DNA from: Eutreptiella sp. 'Long Island Sound 2002'
Lineage: Eukaryota > Euglenozoa > Euglenophyceae > Eutreptiales > Eutreptiaceae
Reading direction: 5' to 3'
DNA: 64,000 nt
Assembly: GCA_964036045.1 (NCBI GenBank)
Contig: OZ038392.1
Location: 30,259,087-30,323,086, forward strand
A program made the position numbers and the translations under genes. Below are positions 23,587 through 32,640 of the stretch, piece after piece. How positions within the stretch are numbered: position 1 is the first letter of the stretch; each line of letters starts with the position of its first letter. The notes under the pieces were generated by a model. That model was not told where the DNA came from. It saw only the letters and a program-made list of their open reading frames with translations, and made no database searches.

Positions 23587-26297
23587 TTGCCCTGTGTCAG
23601 TCTACTGACAGGTGCAGTGAGCACTCTTCTGCAGACGTGCCTGTGTATGGGTGTAAGAACAGCTGTCACAGTTGCCCCGCGTTGCATCGCAGGACAGGAC
23701 CGTTAGCCCCCCGTGACAACCACTCCCTGGCCGAAGGCCATTGGTTTTTTTCACAGACTACTGCTTACTGAGCACTGCACTGACCCTGTCTGTGCCCTGC
23801 AGACCCATGCCAATGGTTTGCAGCGTGGGCCAGGTGGCCGCTTATCAGGATTGCAGCCACCCAGCGAGTGTATGCTTGTTGACCATGTGTTGCATGGGGA
23901 CTGCCCTGATGTAATGACCTTGGGGAGCCAACGAAGAACGGTGGCTTACTACACCAGGGGGGGATGACAAGCAAGGTGTTATGAGGCAAGGTGTGTCTTC
24001 CCTCCTTGGGGACAAGCGAGCCCACAGTTAGGACCCCTGACTGGTCCAGACCCATGGGGTTCTACCCTTCCTTACAGGGTTTACCATACCCCTAAGTGTG
24101 CTACGTATGTCTGTGTGTGTCTCACTTCTCTCCCCGGCGTGGCTCCCGGAGACCGGGCTTCGCTGATGTCGGACCGAAGGTCCTAATCAGGTACTATTAC
24201 CACTCCTATGGCGCCCAATTTCTGTGCTGGCGCCTATCCTTGGGGGAAGACGGCAAAAGCCCTACCTACTAGAGGGGAGGGGTGGCCAAGTGTGCTAAGG
24301 GCATACAAAACGCCCATTTTTGCTACAGGCCAAAAGCTAACGCACTCCCCTGCCCACGAGGAAAAGCACGCGGGACAGGAGACACCACTACACTACACTC
24401 ACTAACGCCAGCACCGGCCTTCGAAGGCAGGGTGAGCACTCATCACTTGCACTCAACTCCTGCCAGGCCTGCTGACCCTAACCCCTACACACGCTACTGG
24501 GTGCTGCTGTCGAAGATGTCTCGGGTCCTAATGACCCTCCTGTGAAGAAGACAAGAGAACACAGCGCTGCTAAGCAACTGTGGCCTAACAGGGGACGCCA
24601 CAACGCGTTTCCCCTACTAGGGCTTGGAGGGAAGGGGTGCTCTTGTTGCGTGCACAGCGCAGATGTCGATGAAGTCGAACTGCCCTCGCCATTCCTGGCT
24701 GAGGCACAGTCAATTGATTTGTGATCAGCGCCCCTGTTTTGCTGGGGCAGAAAAATTGGATAGCCGCCGAAGGCAGCTGCTGCGTGCACCAATCACCCTG
24801 AACCTCTCCCACCTGTACAACAGAGGCAAATGAAGGGGTGTTTGCGGCGGAGGAACCAAGCCACACTCCACGTATTATACGCTTCTCAGTGTGACCTATA
24901 ATACACTGTCCGCAAACGCGCTGATTTGTGATCAGCTCCCCTGTCAAGCAAGCAAGCGTTAAGCGACTCCTCAGGTTCTCTTAAAGAACGTACCGAGGAG
25001 CCCCTGGGTAACCGAAACAAGGTTCACCGTGCGCAATTCGCGTGGCCTACCCTTTAATGCATCATGTGCACGCGTGAAGGGAGGCTGACCAATTCCACAC
25101 TGACTCAACCAGGAGGTGAGCTCCTCCTGGGCTAACCAACCTTACTCACCATGCATCGTGTGAATGCGGAATAAAGCGAACACAAAACAAGCCTAAGCGT
25201 TTTAAGCAACCCTACTTTAACGCCACGGCCACACACGAACAAACACTTTCTTTACTTACCTGTGAAGAGGAAAACAAGGGTGAATTTGGGGTACAGGGAA
25301 AGCCTCACAGCGTGTGAATGCCTCGATTAGGCACATGCATCGCGAGCACAGCGCATATTCTAACCCTACGTGCGCGCTGCGCGCTCCATTCGCATCGCAT
25401 ACCTTTCATTCCTGTTTTGACCTGTGCAAAGCACGAGAGAGGAACACCTGACCCCCCAACGAGCACAGCGTTGGCAACCCTAACGTTTTGACGAAACAAC
25501 CAACACGAACGCAATGCGTGCGTGTGAGATGACACTGACATACCTGAGAGATGGGTTGTTGATCTGCTCTGTGGTGTGGGTTGAATTTGAATACTTTTCT
25601 CTGAAGTTTATAAAAAATTTGATGCAACTGTGCAAAAATTTCCTTTGGAACTCTAAAAACTGCGGCTCATACCTTCTTTTTCAAAAGCCGTTTACGCTTG
25701 CGCAACCCTTTTCTTGGAGTCCGCTTCCTTTGCGCTTGTCTGCGACTTTGAGTTATGTGTAAAAATGACGATTTCCCGCGTGGTTTCGTCGATTTTTAAC
25801 GATTTCACTTGCTAAATCGCAACCCCTTCCGCTAAACCGCAGGAATCACTCCCTTTTGGTTACATTGTCTATTTTTTCCAGCTCCTGGAGATTTGTGTCC
25901 TCCATTGGGAGTATTGCTTCGCCCTGGCCCTTGGTCAGGACGTTTACTAAAACGCTGTTTATAGAGCGATAGCCGTCCGCATTAGAGCGTTCGACTGTAC
26001 CCTTGTGGGCAAGCATATGTGCTCTAGGGAGGGAGTCCTGGGTTCAAACCCCACTACCCCGAAATTTTTTCCAAAAGTTTTCATCGCACGCCGGCGACTT
26101 TTGAGGAATGCCCCATCGAAGGGACATCATTCGGGGTACATTACACTGTTTTTCAAGGGTACCTACAGTGTGATAGGCTTCTATGAACTGATGAGAATGT
26201 TTTTGGTAAGTTTAATGCATTTTCTGAGGTAATTTTGGGAATATTTGAGCCTTTTTCCTTGGTCCTACTAGCTTACCTAACTAGTACTCCAGTGGGG
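23587..26297 (+). other. Long conserved 3' non-coding region of LTR1
   Basis: The 2.7 kb between pol and the next LTR carries no long ORF. Scattered blocks match the same region of LTR2: GCGCCCAATTTCTGTG (24210 and 52957), AACGCGTTTCCCCT (24603 and 53383), GCGTGCACAGCGCAGATGTC (24647 and 53427), CACGTATTATACGCTTCT and CTCCTCAGGTTCTCTTAAAG. It ends with a purine-rich AGTGGGG before the LTR, a likely polypurine tract. Its conservation in two diverged families suggests a cis-acting or RNA function. Confidence 0.75.
25968..26068 (+). other. tRNA-like sequence with A- and B-box-like motifs
   Basis: TTAGAGCGTTCGACTGTA resembles the D-arm to anticodon part of tRNAs, and GGGTTCAAACCCC looks like a T arm with a Pol III B box. 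No acceptor stem closes the fold, so it is probably a tRNA-derived relic or SINE head rather than a functional tRNA. LTR2 lacks it at the same place. Confidence 0.3.
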
Positions 26298-27006
26298 AGT
26301 AAGAAAAAGTCACTGCCATGTCTTTCTTGGAGGGCTTGATCCAGGCCAAGCCCCCCTTAAAACCCTTTTGTTGATGCTAAGACAAACTTAAGTGTTTTTA
26401 TCTCTCTTTTGTTGCCCAAAGTACACTTTCTCAAAGTAACTAGGGTTGTGACCCTAGCCCCCCATGAAGTTCACCCCTACCACTCAACTGAGCGGAGGTA
26501 CCTTCCTTCATGGAGGATATACCGAAATAAAATAGGCATTTCATGCTTTAGGCCTTGGAGGTTGAGCCTAGTGGTCTCCCACTCCAAGACCCCTATACTC
26601 AATTGTTTCTACCACTTATTGTGGTCCTAATTTGTAACTGTTTCTGAATTCAGTTGCTTGGCCAAGTCATTTTCTGTGTGGTCCTGACATCTATGCCCCA
26701 CATTCCTAACCAGCACCATTTCACCCAAAAGAGTGCACATGAAGTGCCTAAGGCTATCTCTGAGGCAAGAGTCAGACCAATTTTCATATAAAATCTTTTG
26801 TATTATCCATTTGTGATTGAATCTTTGTGTATAAACCTGCTTTGTCTATCTGCAGCCTTTCTGTGTTACACTGGATTCCAAAACCAATCATTGATTCGAT
26901 CCACATCCTGTTCTTGCTCTACTTGCTGCTTTGGTTTGGGTTTTCAACTACAAAACCTGCAGGATATCATCAAAATATCTAGGGCATAAATCAAGGACAT
27001 CTTTCC
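26298..27006 (+). repeat. Second full LTR of LTR1
   Basis: Same 709-bp length as 15786-16494, with about five single-base differences by eye. It is followed not by flanking DNA but by a PBS and the start of gag, so it serves as the 3' LTR of the main body and the 5' LTR of the deleted tail. Confidence 0.92.
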
Positions 27007-27553
27007 GGTAGCAGAGACAGTCCCTTGTGACCTTTTGAACCGACCCTGAGAAGAAGTGCAGCACACAAAGCTCAACAACAAGTTCATCATGTCCACGCCA
27101 AGCGTCAGGACCTGGCCCATCAGAACTGTCCAAGTGCAAATGGGCAGCATGGCCCACCCCATGAGTGAACCACCTTACCGAGCTCCACAACATCTCAGTG
27201 GCGCATCTGGGTCCCAAGGAGATCCAGAACGCAGAAGGGCGGAAGAAAATAAAGGCCTTACCACCGAGGCCTTAGCGGCCCACGGTGGAGACAGCTTCAG
27301 TCATCTCCACAGACGTGTAGCAGCCTCAATATCCAGATCCAACTGTCCGGCTTCATCCTCAACAGCGATTGAAGGCCCTGAGGAGTATGAGGAACCGAGG
27401 AAGAAAATGGATGAATACATCCTCCATGATGAGTACTACAAATCCATTCGTGGAGAAGATGGAGAGGAGCCATTGGCAGTACATGGATCCAGACCACGTA
27501 CAGACCTAGGGTCCTACGCGCACTCTGGCCCGCCGTCCGACAGAGCCGAGACT
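27007..27553 (+). pseudogene. PBS and gag 5' fragment in the deleted tail of LTR1
   Basis: Nearly identical to 16495-17041: PBS, leader and the first 150 or so Gag codons. At 27553/27554 it joins the middle of an LTR (position equivalent to 16122), with a 2-bp TG overlap at the junction. All pol and the rest of gag are deleted. Confidence 0.9.
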
Positions 27554-28457
27554 GTAACTGTTTCTGAATTCAGTTGCTTGGCCTAGTCATTTTCTGTGTG
27601 GTCCTGACATCTATGCCCCACATTCCTAACCAGCACCATTTCACCCAAAAGAGTGCACATGAAGTGCCTGTAAAACGCAAGCACCCAAAAGGCTTTTCAA
27701 AATCCTCCAATTTTGAACTCGTGTGCTTTCCTTTTCAAAATCCCGTCACTGAAAACCCAAGCGGACACGGCAACGAACGAATACAATACAAACCCAAGAC
27801 TGATTGAAATCTTGAACTCTCTCACTGTATTCACAGATCCGTCAGTGTGTCCATACTGAGATCAAACGATCCCATTGCACACTATACAAACAATAGACAT
27901 TCAGCAATGCATTACATACATTAACACACACTAAATCCTACAAAATCAGATCTTTTTATAATAAAAATCAGTGCTTCTCAGAAAGAAAACAATGCACAAA
28001 TCAGTGCGCACGCGTGCCCTGCAGTGCCCAAAAAGCGGCATCTGCGACGCACCACAGCACATAACTTATATGGGGCTATGTCATGCACAACACACAAAAT
28101 TTAAACATAATTCCTGTAATCCTGACCCTGCCAACTGCAGAGGTCCACAGAAGAAATCAACCTTGTCCTGTCCTGTCCTGAGCTGCCCTTTACAGTGCCT
28201 AAGGCTATCTCTGAGGCAAGAGTCAGACCAATTTTCATATAAAATCTTTTGTATTATCCATTTGTGATTGAATCTTTGTGTATAAACCTGCTTTGTCTAT
28301 CTGCAGCCTTTCTGTGTTACACTGGATTCCAAAACCAATCATTGATTCGATCCACATCCTGTTCTTGCTCTACTTGCTGCTTTGGTTTGGGTTTTCAACT
28401 ACAAAACCTGCAGGATATCATCAAAATATCTAGGGCATAAATCAAGGACATCTTTCT
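27554..28457 (+). repeat. 5'-truncated 3' LTR of LTR1, split by an insertion
   Basis: 27554-27669 and 28201-28457 together match positions about 16122-16494 of the 5' LTR. The first 335 bp or so are missing. It ends CATCTTTCT followed by the target duplication AATCG. Confidence 0.9.
27670..28193. mobile_element. 524-bp insertion in the LTR with 7-bp target duplication
   Basis: AGTGCCT flanks it on both sides (27663-27669, 28194-28200) where an intact LTR has one copy. The ends are GTAAAACGCAAG and CTGCCCTTTAC, a short inverted GTAAA...TTTAC. AT-rich, with no ORF. Probably a MITE of an unassigned family. Confidence 0.7.
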
Positions 28458-28806
28458 AATCGTGGCGCATGTTGAGTGTAGCAACCATGTCTCTTCGTTT
28501 GGTCGTTTTGCATGGGTGCCCGGGCCGTTTTGGGCCAAAAAAGACTGTTTTTGGGCACAAAATGTGTGGTTTTTGGAGGGTACTTCCCAAGTTGGCGTCC
28601 CCGCCCCCGGAGCGCCAGCGGTGAGTTTTTGGCTCAAACTTGGATTCTGCAAGGCCACGACCTAAGGTATGACATGGCTAGAGTAGAGCAGAGCCCGAGG
28701 CGGTGGAACGGAGTAATGGCCAAAACGGAAAGGAAAAGTGCTTGCTTGTTGTTTGCTTGCTTGTTGTTTCTTGTTAGCTAAATTTAAGGGCAGAGGGGTA
28801 TAGTAA
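28458..28806 (+). mobile_element. Family R element copy B, right part
   Basis: It continues the R element cut at 15785 and matches about 41040-41388 of the full copy, including the TTGTTGC-type repeat and the end AGAGGGGTATAGTAATATA, the inverted form of the left terminus. Reassembled length is about 1.27 kb. Confidence 0.85.
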
Positions 28807-29382
28807 TATACATATGTATATGATATAAGAATTTACATTGTTTGTTTCATATAATCCAAATGCACATGCATGGTGTTAACTAGCTGATAATTACAACTAT
28901 TATCAATCAGGCTGTGCAGAATTACGCCATTCCAAGTAACAAATTCTAAGTCAAAACATGAACGGTTGATTATACATTCCTGCTTGGCAAGTCATACAAA
29001 GAGAAGGCAGAACATCAAGGAAAGAACCATTGCATGACTACAAGCAAAACCGGTTTGTCTCCCTGTAACATAGATTGTATGGTTTCTTGTTTGAGTATAT
29101 TTGGGCACAAGATTGGTACTCTGCATATTTGGTAGTTCTTTGTGCTCTTATTTTGAACAAATTACATACGTGAACCTTTTGTGTAGACCCTAAATACGTC
29201 TATTTATTTTTATAGCATTCATGTTTTCATTCCAATCTCAATACTTTTAAGGTGAAATCATTAGTAAGTGTACCAACTTTCGTGATTTCGAGGTTGCACA
29301 TGGGTTTTGAAATGTAAGTTGGCTATGCAAAAACTAGAATTGAAAATCAAAAATCTTGCCTATGATCACAAATTGTTATCAG

Positions 29383-29538
29383 CCTGCGAAAATACCACTG
29401 CAATGTGTCTTGCGAGAGATGCAAAAGTATGGTTTCGCCAGTCGCTATACCAACGTAGCGGAGATGAGAGGTCGGGTAAATCAGTGTACTTTGTTTGAGC
29501 CCAATGGAGAGCCCCAAGGCTTGCAACAGCCATCACCG
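29383..29538 (+). CDS. Possible internal exon, unidentified gene
   Basis: A 156-bp frame of 52 codons lies exactly between an acceptor (TTGTTATCAG) and a donor-like GTATCC, with phase 0 at both ends. The peptide (VLREMQKYGFASRYTNVAEM inside it) has normal composition. I cannot identify it or place neighbouring exons with confidence; 30368-30470 might belong to the same gene, but the phases do not join directly. Confidence 0.3.
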
Positions 29539-30367
29539 GTATCCTCCGGTGCCGATGAGTTTGAGTTGTATGTGTCATATCAGTCTTCCCGTTATTTGAT
29601 TAACCTTTGCAACATGTTTTAAATTTGTGTTCTTAACCAAAATCAACATGGTGCCATCATACGTGGAAAGTGCCCCCCAAAAATTGACTGCAGATGTTCA
29701 GTGCTTGTTGTAGTATGTGGCATTTCCTTCTTGCTTCAAATGCACACCGCTCCTAGGCTTGCAAGAAACTTAACGAAAAAAATTGAAAAAAAATACCCAA
29801 TGCACCATTGAGAAAAGAAATTTCATGGCAGAACAGCATGTTAGCTTGCTGGAAAAAAGATTTCCCATGGCATGGACATGTGCATTGAGGATTGGATAGG
29901 CTGCTCTTTGGATATGCGAGCAGAGTGAATTTCAGTGAACACCTTTTTTCATCGGCCGTATGCATGGGAGTCCTGTCCCACCGCTTTTCCCCAATTGCTT
30001 TTGGGTACCCCTTGGCACAGAAATAGGAAGAAGTTGTAAGTTGGCTCTAAAAATCTGTGCAAATGTGATTTATGTGAGAAAAATAGATTTACTATAGGCG
30101 GTACACTTACTAGCACCTGGTAAATTTACTAGTCTTTTTTTTCTTGACGGCGTTGGTCGTCAGCCTAAACAACAACTTCATTGTCGCCGTGAGTCAGTGT
30201 TGCTAGTATTGTTGTATGTACGCCATGGTATGCACACTTATTGGTCCTTTTGCCTGACTCCAATTCTTATTGAACACACGTATCATCCATCTTCATTTGA
30301 CTGCATTTTGTCGTAGTTCCCTGGGCGGCCACTGGTCCGGTGTTTTCTTGGTTGTTCTCATCTTTAG

Positions 30368-30470
30368 CATTCTTACTGTATCAACTCAAAGAAAACCTTC
30401 CAAAAAACTTGATACACCGTTGGCGGTCAAGAGCACGTACAAGTCCGTGAGGTATCCCGAACGGGTCTAG
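30368..30470 (+). CDS. Possible terminal exon, unidentified gene
   Basis: After an acceptor-like CATCTTTAG the frame reads ILTVSTQRKPSKKLDTPL and ends YPERV at TAG 30468-30470. It is basic and short, with no family recognised. If the frame extends upstream without splicing, it contains a hydrophobic segment (GVFLVVLIFSILTV), so a membrane-anchored tail is another reading. Confidence 0.25.
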
Positions 30471-30829
30471 CTGGGGGTTGGGTGCTTGGCAGTCGTCAAC
30501 GAGAAGTGAAGGTTTGCACTATGCAAAACATAGACAATTCAGTATAATAGGGGACCTTGTATGACATAGCATAGGGCCACACAGAGCTTGTATTCAGAAA
30601 GGTGCAATAGAAATTGGGATGTAGGTCAACCATCATGACATGCGGAAAGGGGAGCAACCACCCTGTTTGGCACGAAAACGGGGAAGTGGGGGGATCAACA
30701 CCATCAAAGGGGGAATGTTTGCCCGGCGCGCGCCCTGCGCGCGCCCGGTGCGCTACTTTTAGACTATGTTCCCCCCGAAGAGCCCCCAAGCACACCCCTT
30801 GGAAACACCCTTAGAATTAGGTGACCCAA

Positions 30830-31013
30830 ACTGCCCCAGCTCAAGAAAGATTGAAACTGGGGTACATAGTACCACTCTCGCTCCTTTAAGGGCGGTCTTG
30901 GTCAACACCTTAGCAAGTTGGGAGAATGGGGGGTTAGGATAGCACAACCGCATCGATCTCCAGTAGAAGCGATAGGCGTTATTGAGGTATCGCGAACAAT
31001 AGAGCTGCATCAT
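30830..31013 (-). pseudogene. Retroelement pol fragment (DIRS-like domain)
   Basis: The frame reads MMQLYCSRYLNNAYRFYWRS and PNPPFSQLAKVLTKTALKGA. This closely matches the segment between protease and RT in the LTR1 and LTR2 Pol (MQLYCSKQLNNAFRFFWKAM in LTR1). It degenerates after VVLCTPV. It is a relic of a third family member, with no RT or integrase nearby. Confidence 0.75.
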
Positions 31014-31139
31014 AACATTGGTCCCACAAGTGTGGGTGTCAATACATTCAGTACAATAGTGCTCCTTACACTCATCCCAAACTACAACGGTGGAGCGTTA
31101 TGGCAACACAACACACACACTTCTGCCTCATCCTCTGCC

Positions 31140-31466
31140 TCATCTTGCGTGCCACAACCGAGCAAACAGCTGCTCAATGCGTGCCCTATACCACCCGTGC
31201 ACATCATTGTAACATTGTTGGCGGGCTGTCAAAGTGCCATTCTTTCTTCCAATTAATGGCACAATGACACGAATCCGGCCCTTATAAGCACCATCATGGC
31301 CCCCAACTTCGAAATCAAAGAAATCACCTCGGGTACGAGAAGGTCCATACCCATCCCAAATCTGCTGATGTCCCGGGGGCCAAGGGGCAAATCCATATAA
31401 TGTTGCCCAACATATCAACGGCAACAGTCCACCGGTAGGGCACGGGTCAAAAAAGATGCCCGGCAC
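31140..31466 (-). pseudogene. DDE transposase C-terminal fragment (PIF/Harbinger, DDE_Tnp_4-like)
   Basis: A 108-codon minus-strand frame includes GGHDGAYKGRIRVIVPLIG and HGWYRARIEQLFARLW. An aspartate plus Ala-Tyr segment, a basic IVP strand, LTARQQCYN and then RxRIEQxFARLW are typical of the last third of DDE_Tnp_4 transposases, the Glu of IEQ being the third catalytic acid. There is no first catalytic Asp or helix-turn-helix, so it is inactive. Family assignment is by motif memory. Confidence 0.55.
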
Positions 31467-31491
31467 GCGCCCGGCGCGCTAACGTTCCCCC

Positions 31492-31780
31492 AAAACTTAG
31501 CAGGTGAATTTCCTAAAGATCGGGGCGGGTGTTGAGGACCTTTCGTGTTGTACAATGGGCGGTGTTACACATTTGATATGTGCAAAGTGATGGTCAAGAG
31601 AGCAATTGGAGTTTGCAATGTCAACATCGAACGTTGGGTGACATTCAGTGAAACCTAGCGATGTTCTAAAATCAACCCGTGCTTTGTTTCAGTAGATGGT
31701 CGGCCAATAGCGTGTGATTCTTACAAAGTGAAAGTGTTTGCACCTAAACATGTCGTGTAAAAAGGGGGGACAAAATATTT
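31492..31780. other. Unassigned short spacer
   Basis: AT-rich; nothing recognised. Confidence 0.5.
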
Positions 31781-32011
31781 TCAGTGTCCAATGACGGGTT
31801 GCGCATGGCGGAGTGTTGGTGCTAACTCTTGTGGCTTCTTACTCCAAACCTTGGTCATGAGCATTTTGTCCATACCTTGAATGTTCACCACGCCCTCGTT
31901 CAGGTCCAACACCTTCCCCCAAAAATCAGGAGTACCTTTGGAGTGAATGTGCTCCCTCATTTTGTTACATCTTTTCTTCGAAGTTTCTCCTTCAATGGCA
32001 TTACAACCCTC
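31781..32011 (-). CDS. Possible terminal exon, 76 codons, unidentified gene
   Basis: On the minus strand an acceptor-like CATTTACCCAG precedes a phase-0 frame of exactly 77 codons including TGA. The peptide is protein-like (SKKRCNKMREHIHSKGTPDF; DKMLMTKVWSKKPQELAP). I recognise no family. Upstream on the same strand is a duplicated exon-like segment (32294-32640) that may belong to the same gene or relic. Confidence 0.35.
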   Translation of the reverse strand, partial: EGCNAIEGETSKKRCNKMREHIHSKGTPDFWGKVLDLNEGVVNIQGMDKMLMTKVWSKKPQELAPTLRHAQPVIGH

Positions 32012-32293
32012 CTGGGTAAATGAATGAGTTGACCCAAATATTATTTTCTTTTGTTGCTGACACCAGACTGAGTTCAGGCCATCTGGCCTCTGGTGTGTGT
32101 GGGCACTCCAGCCCAGTGAGTTGACCCAAATATTCAACTTGTGTAACAATGTATGCTTTTGAATTCTGATGAAAATATGCAAGAATTGCAGCATTGGTTT
32201 AACTCCACTCACGCAAACTCCTCTTTATTTCCTCAGCTCCTTTGAATCTAACCTTCATTGCAGTCCCCACCAAAATGCACTATCTGCTTGTCC
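32012..32293. other. Unassigned DNA
   Basis: Nothing recognised. It lies between two minus-strand exon-like pieces and could be intronic. Confidence 0.4.
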
Positions 32294-32640
32294 ATTTTGC
32301 GTGCCGTTCGTATTGCTGATTTGTCATGAAAAAACGAATGTCCTTTAAGACCTTCACCAAATCCTCTTTGGAAAACCCCTGCACCCTTGCAATCTTGCAC
32401 TGTTTCCGTGAAACAAGGATCTTTGATGGTGCTTGTGCTGCGCTGAAACGGGGATTCCGCATTTTGCCTGCCGTTCGTATTCTTGATTTGTCATGAAAAA
32501 ACGAATGTCCTTTAAGACCTTCACCAAATTCTCTTTGGAAAAAAACACATTTGACTACCCTTGCAATCTTGCACTGTTTCCATGAAACAATGATCTTGAT
32601 GGTGCTTGTGCTGCGCTGAAACGGGGATTCCGCAGTCCAA
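32294..32640 (-). repeat. Tandem duplication, 167-bp period, exon-like on the minus strand
   Basis: Two copies (from 32294 and 32461) share long identical stretches, for example around TTTGTCATGAAAAAACGAAT. In one minus-strand frame each encodes FSKE(D/N)LVKVLKDIRFF followed by MTNQ(Q/E)YER; a second frame is also open. A duplicated exon or exon relic is possible. Confidence 0.7.

Larger units (their letters stand above)
15786..28457 (+). mobile_element. LTR1: Ty3/gypsy chromovirus-like retroelement with duplicated, deleted tail
   Basis: The 12.7-kb insertion is bounded by AATCG on both sides (15781-15785, 28458-28462). Its order is: 5' LTR, PBS, gag, pol, a long 3' non-coding region, a second full LTR, PBS and the first part of gag, then a 5'-truncated LTR that carries a 524-bp insertion. 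A single target duplication around three LTR copies means the extra LTR segment arose during or after one insertion. Gag and Pol are damaged by one frameshift and in-frame TGA codons, so this copy should be non-autonomous. The LTRs differ at only about five positions by eye, so the insertion is recent. Confidence 0.9.
28807..30708. other. AT-rich unassigned DNA with two exon-like fragments
   Basis: Apart from the two short exon-like frames listed separately I see no gene, repeat or RNA. Confidence 0.5.
30709..31491 (-). mobile_element. PIF/Harbinger-like DNA element relic
   Basis: The ends are inverted: GGGGGAATGTTTGC at 30709-30722, and at the right end the reverse complement of GGGGGAACGTTAGC (to 31491). 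Both are followed by CGCGCC-rich DNA. AAA adjoins both ends, a possible 3-bp duplication. Inside are a transposase fragment and a retroelement pol fragment, both on the minus strand. Confidence 0.5.

Noticed and set aside
25968-26068. A genuine tRNA gene
   Set aside because: The T-arm and D-arm-like parts are present, but no acceptor stem pairs and there is no clean anticodon arm. Kept only as a low-confidence tRNA-like sequence.
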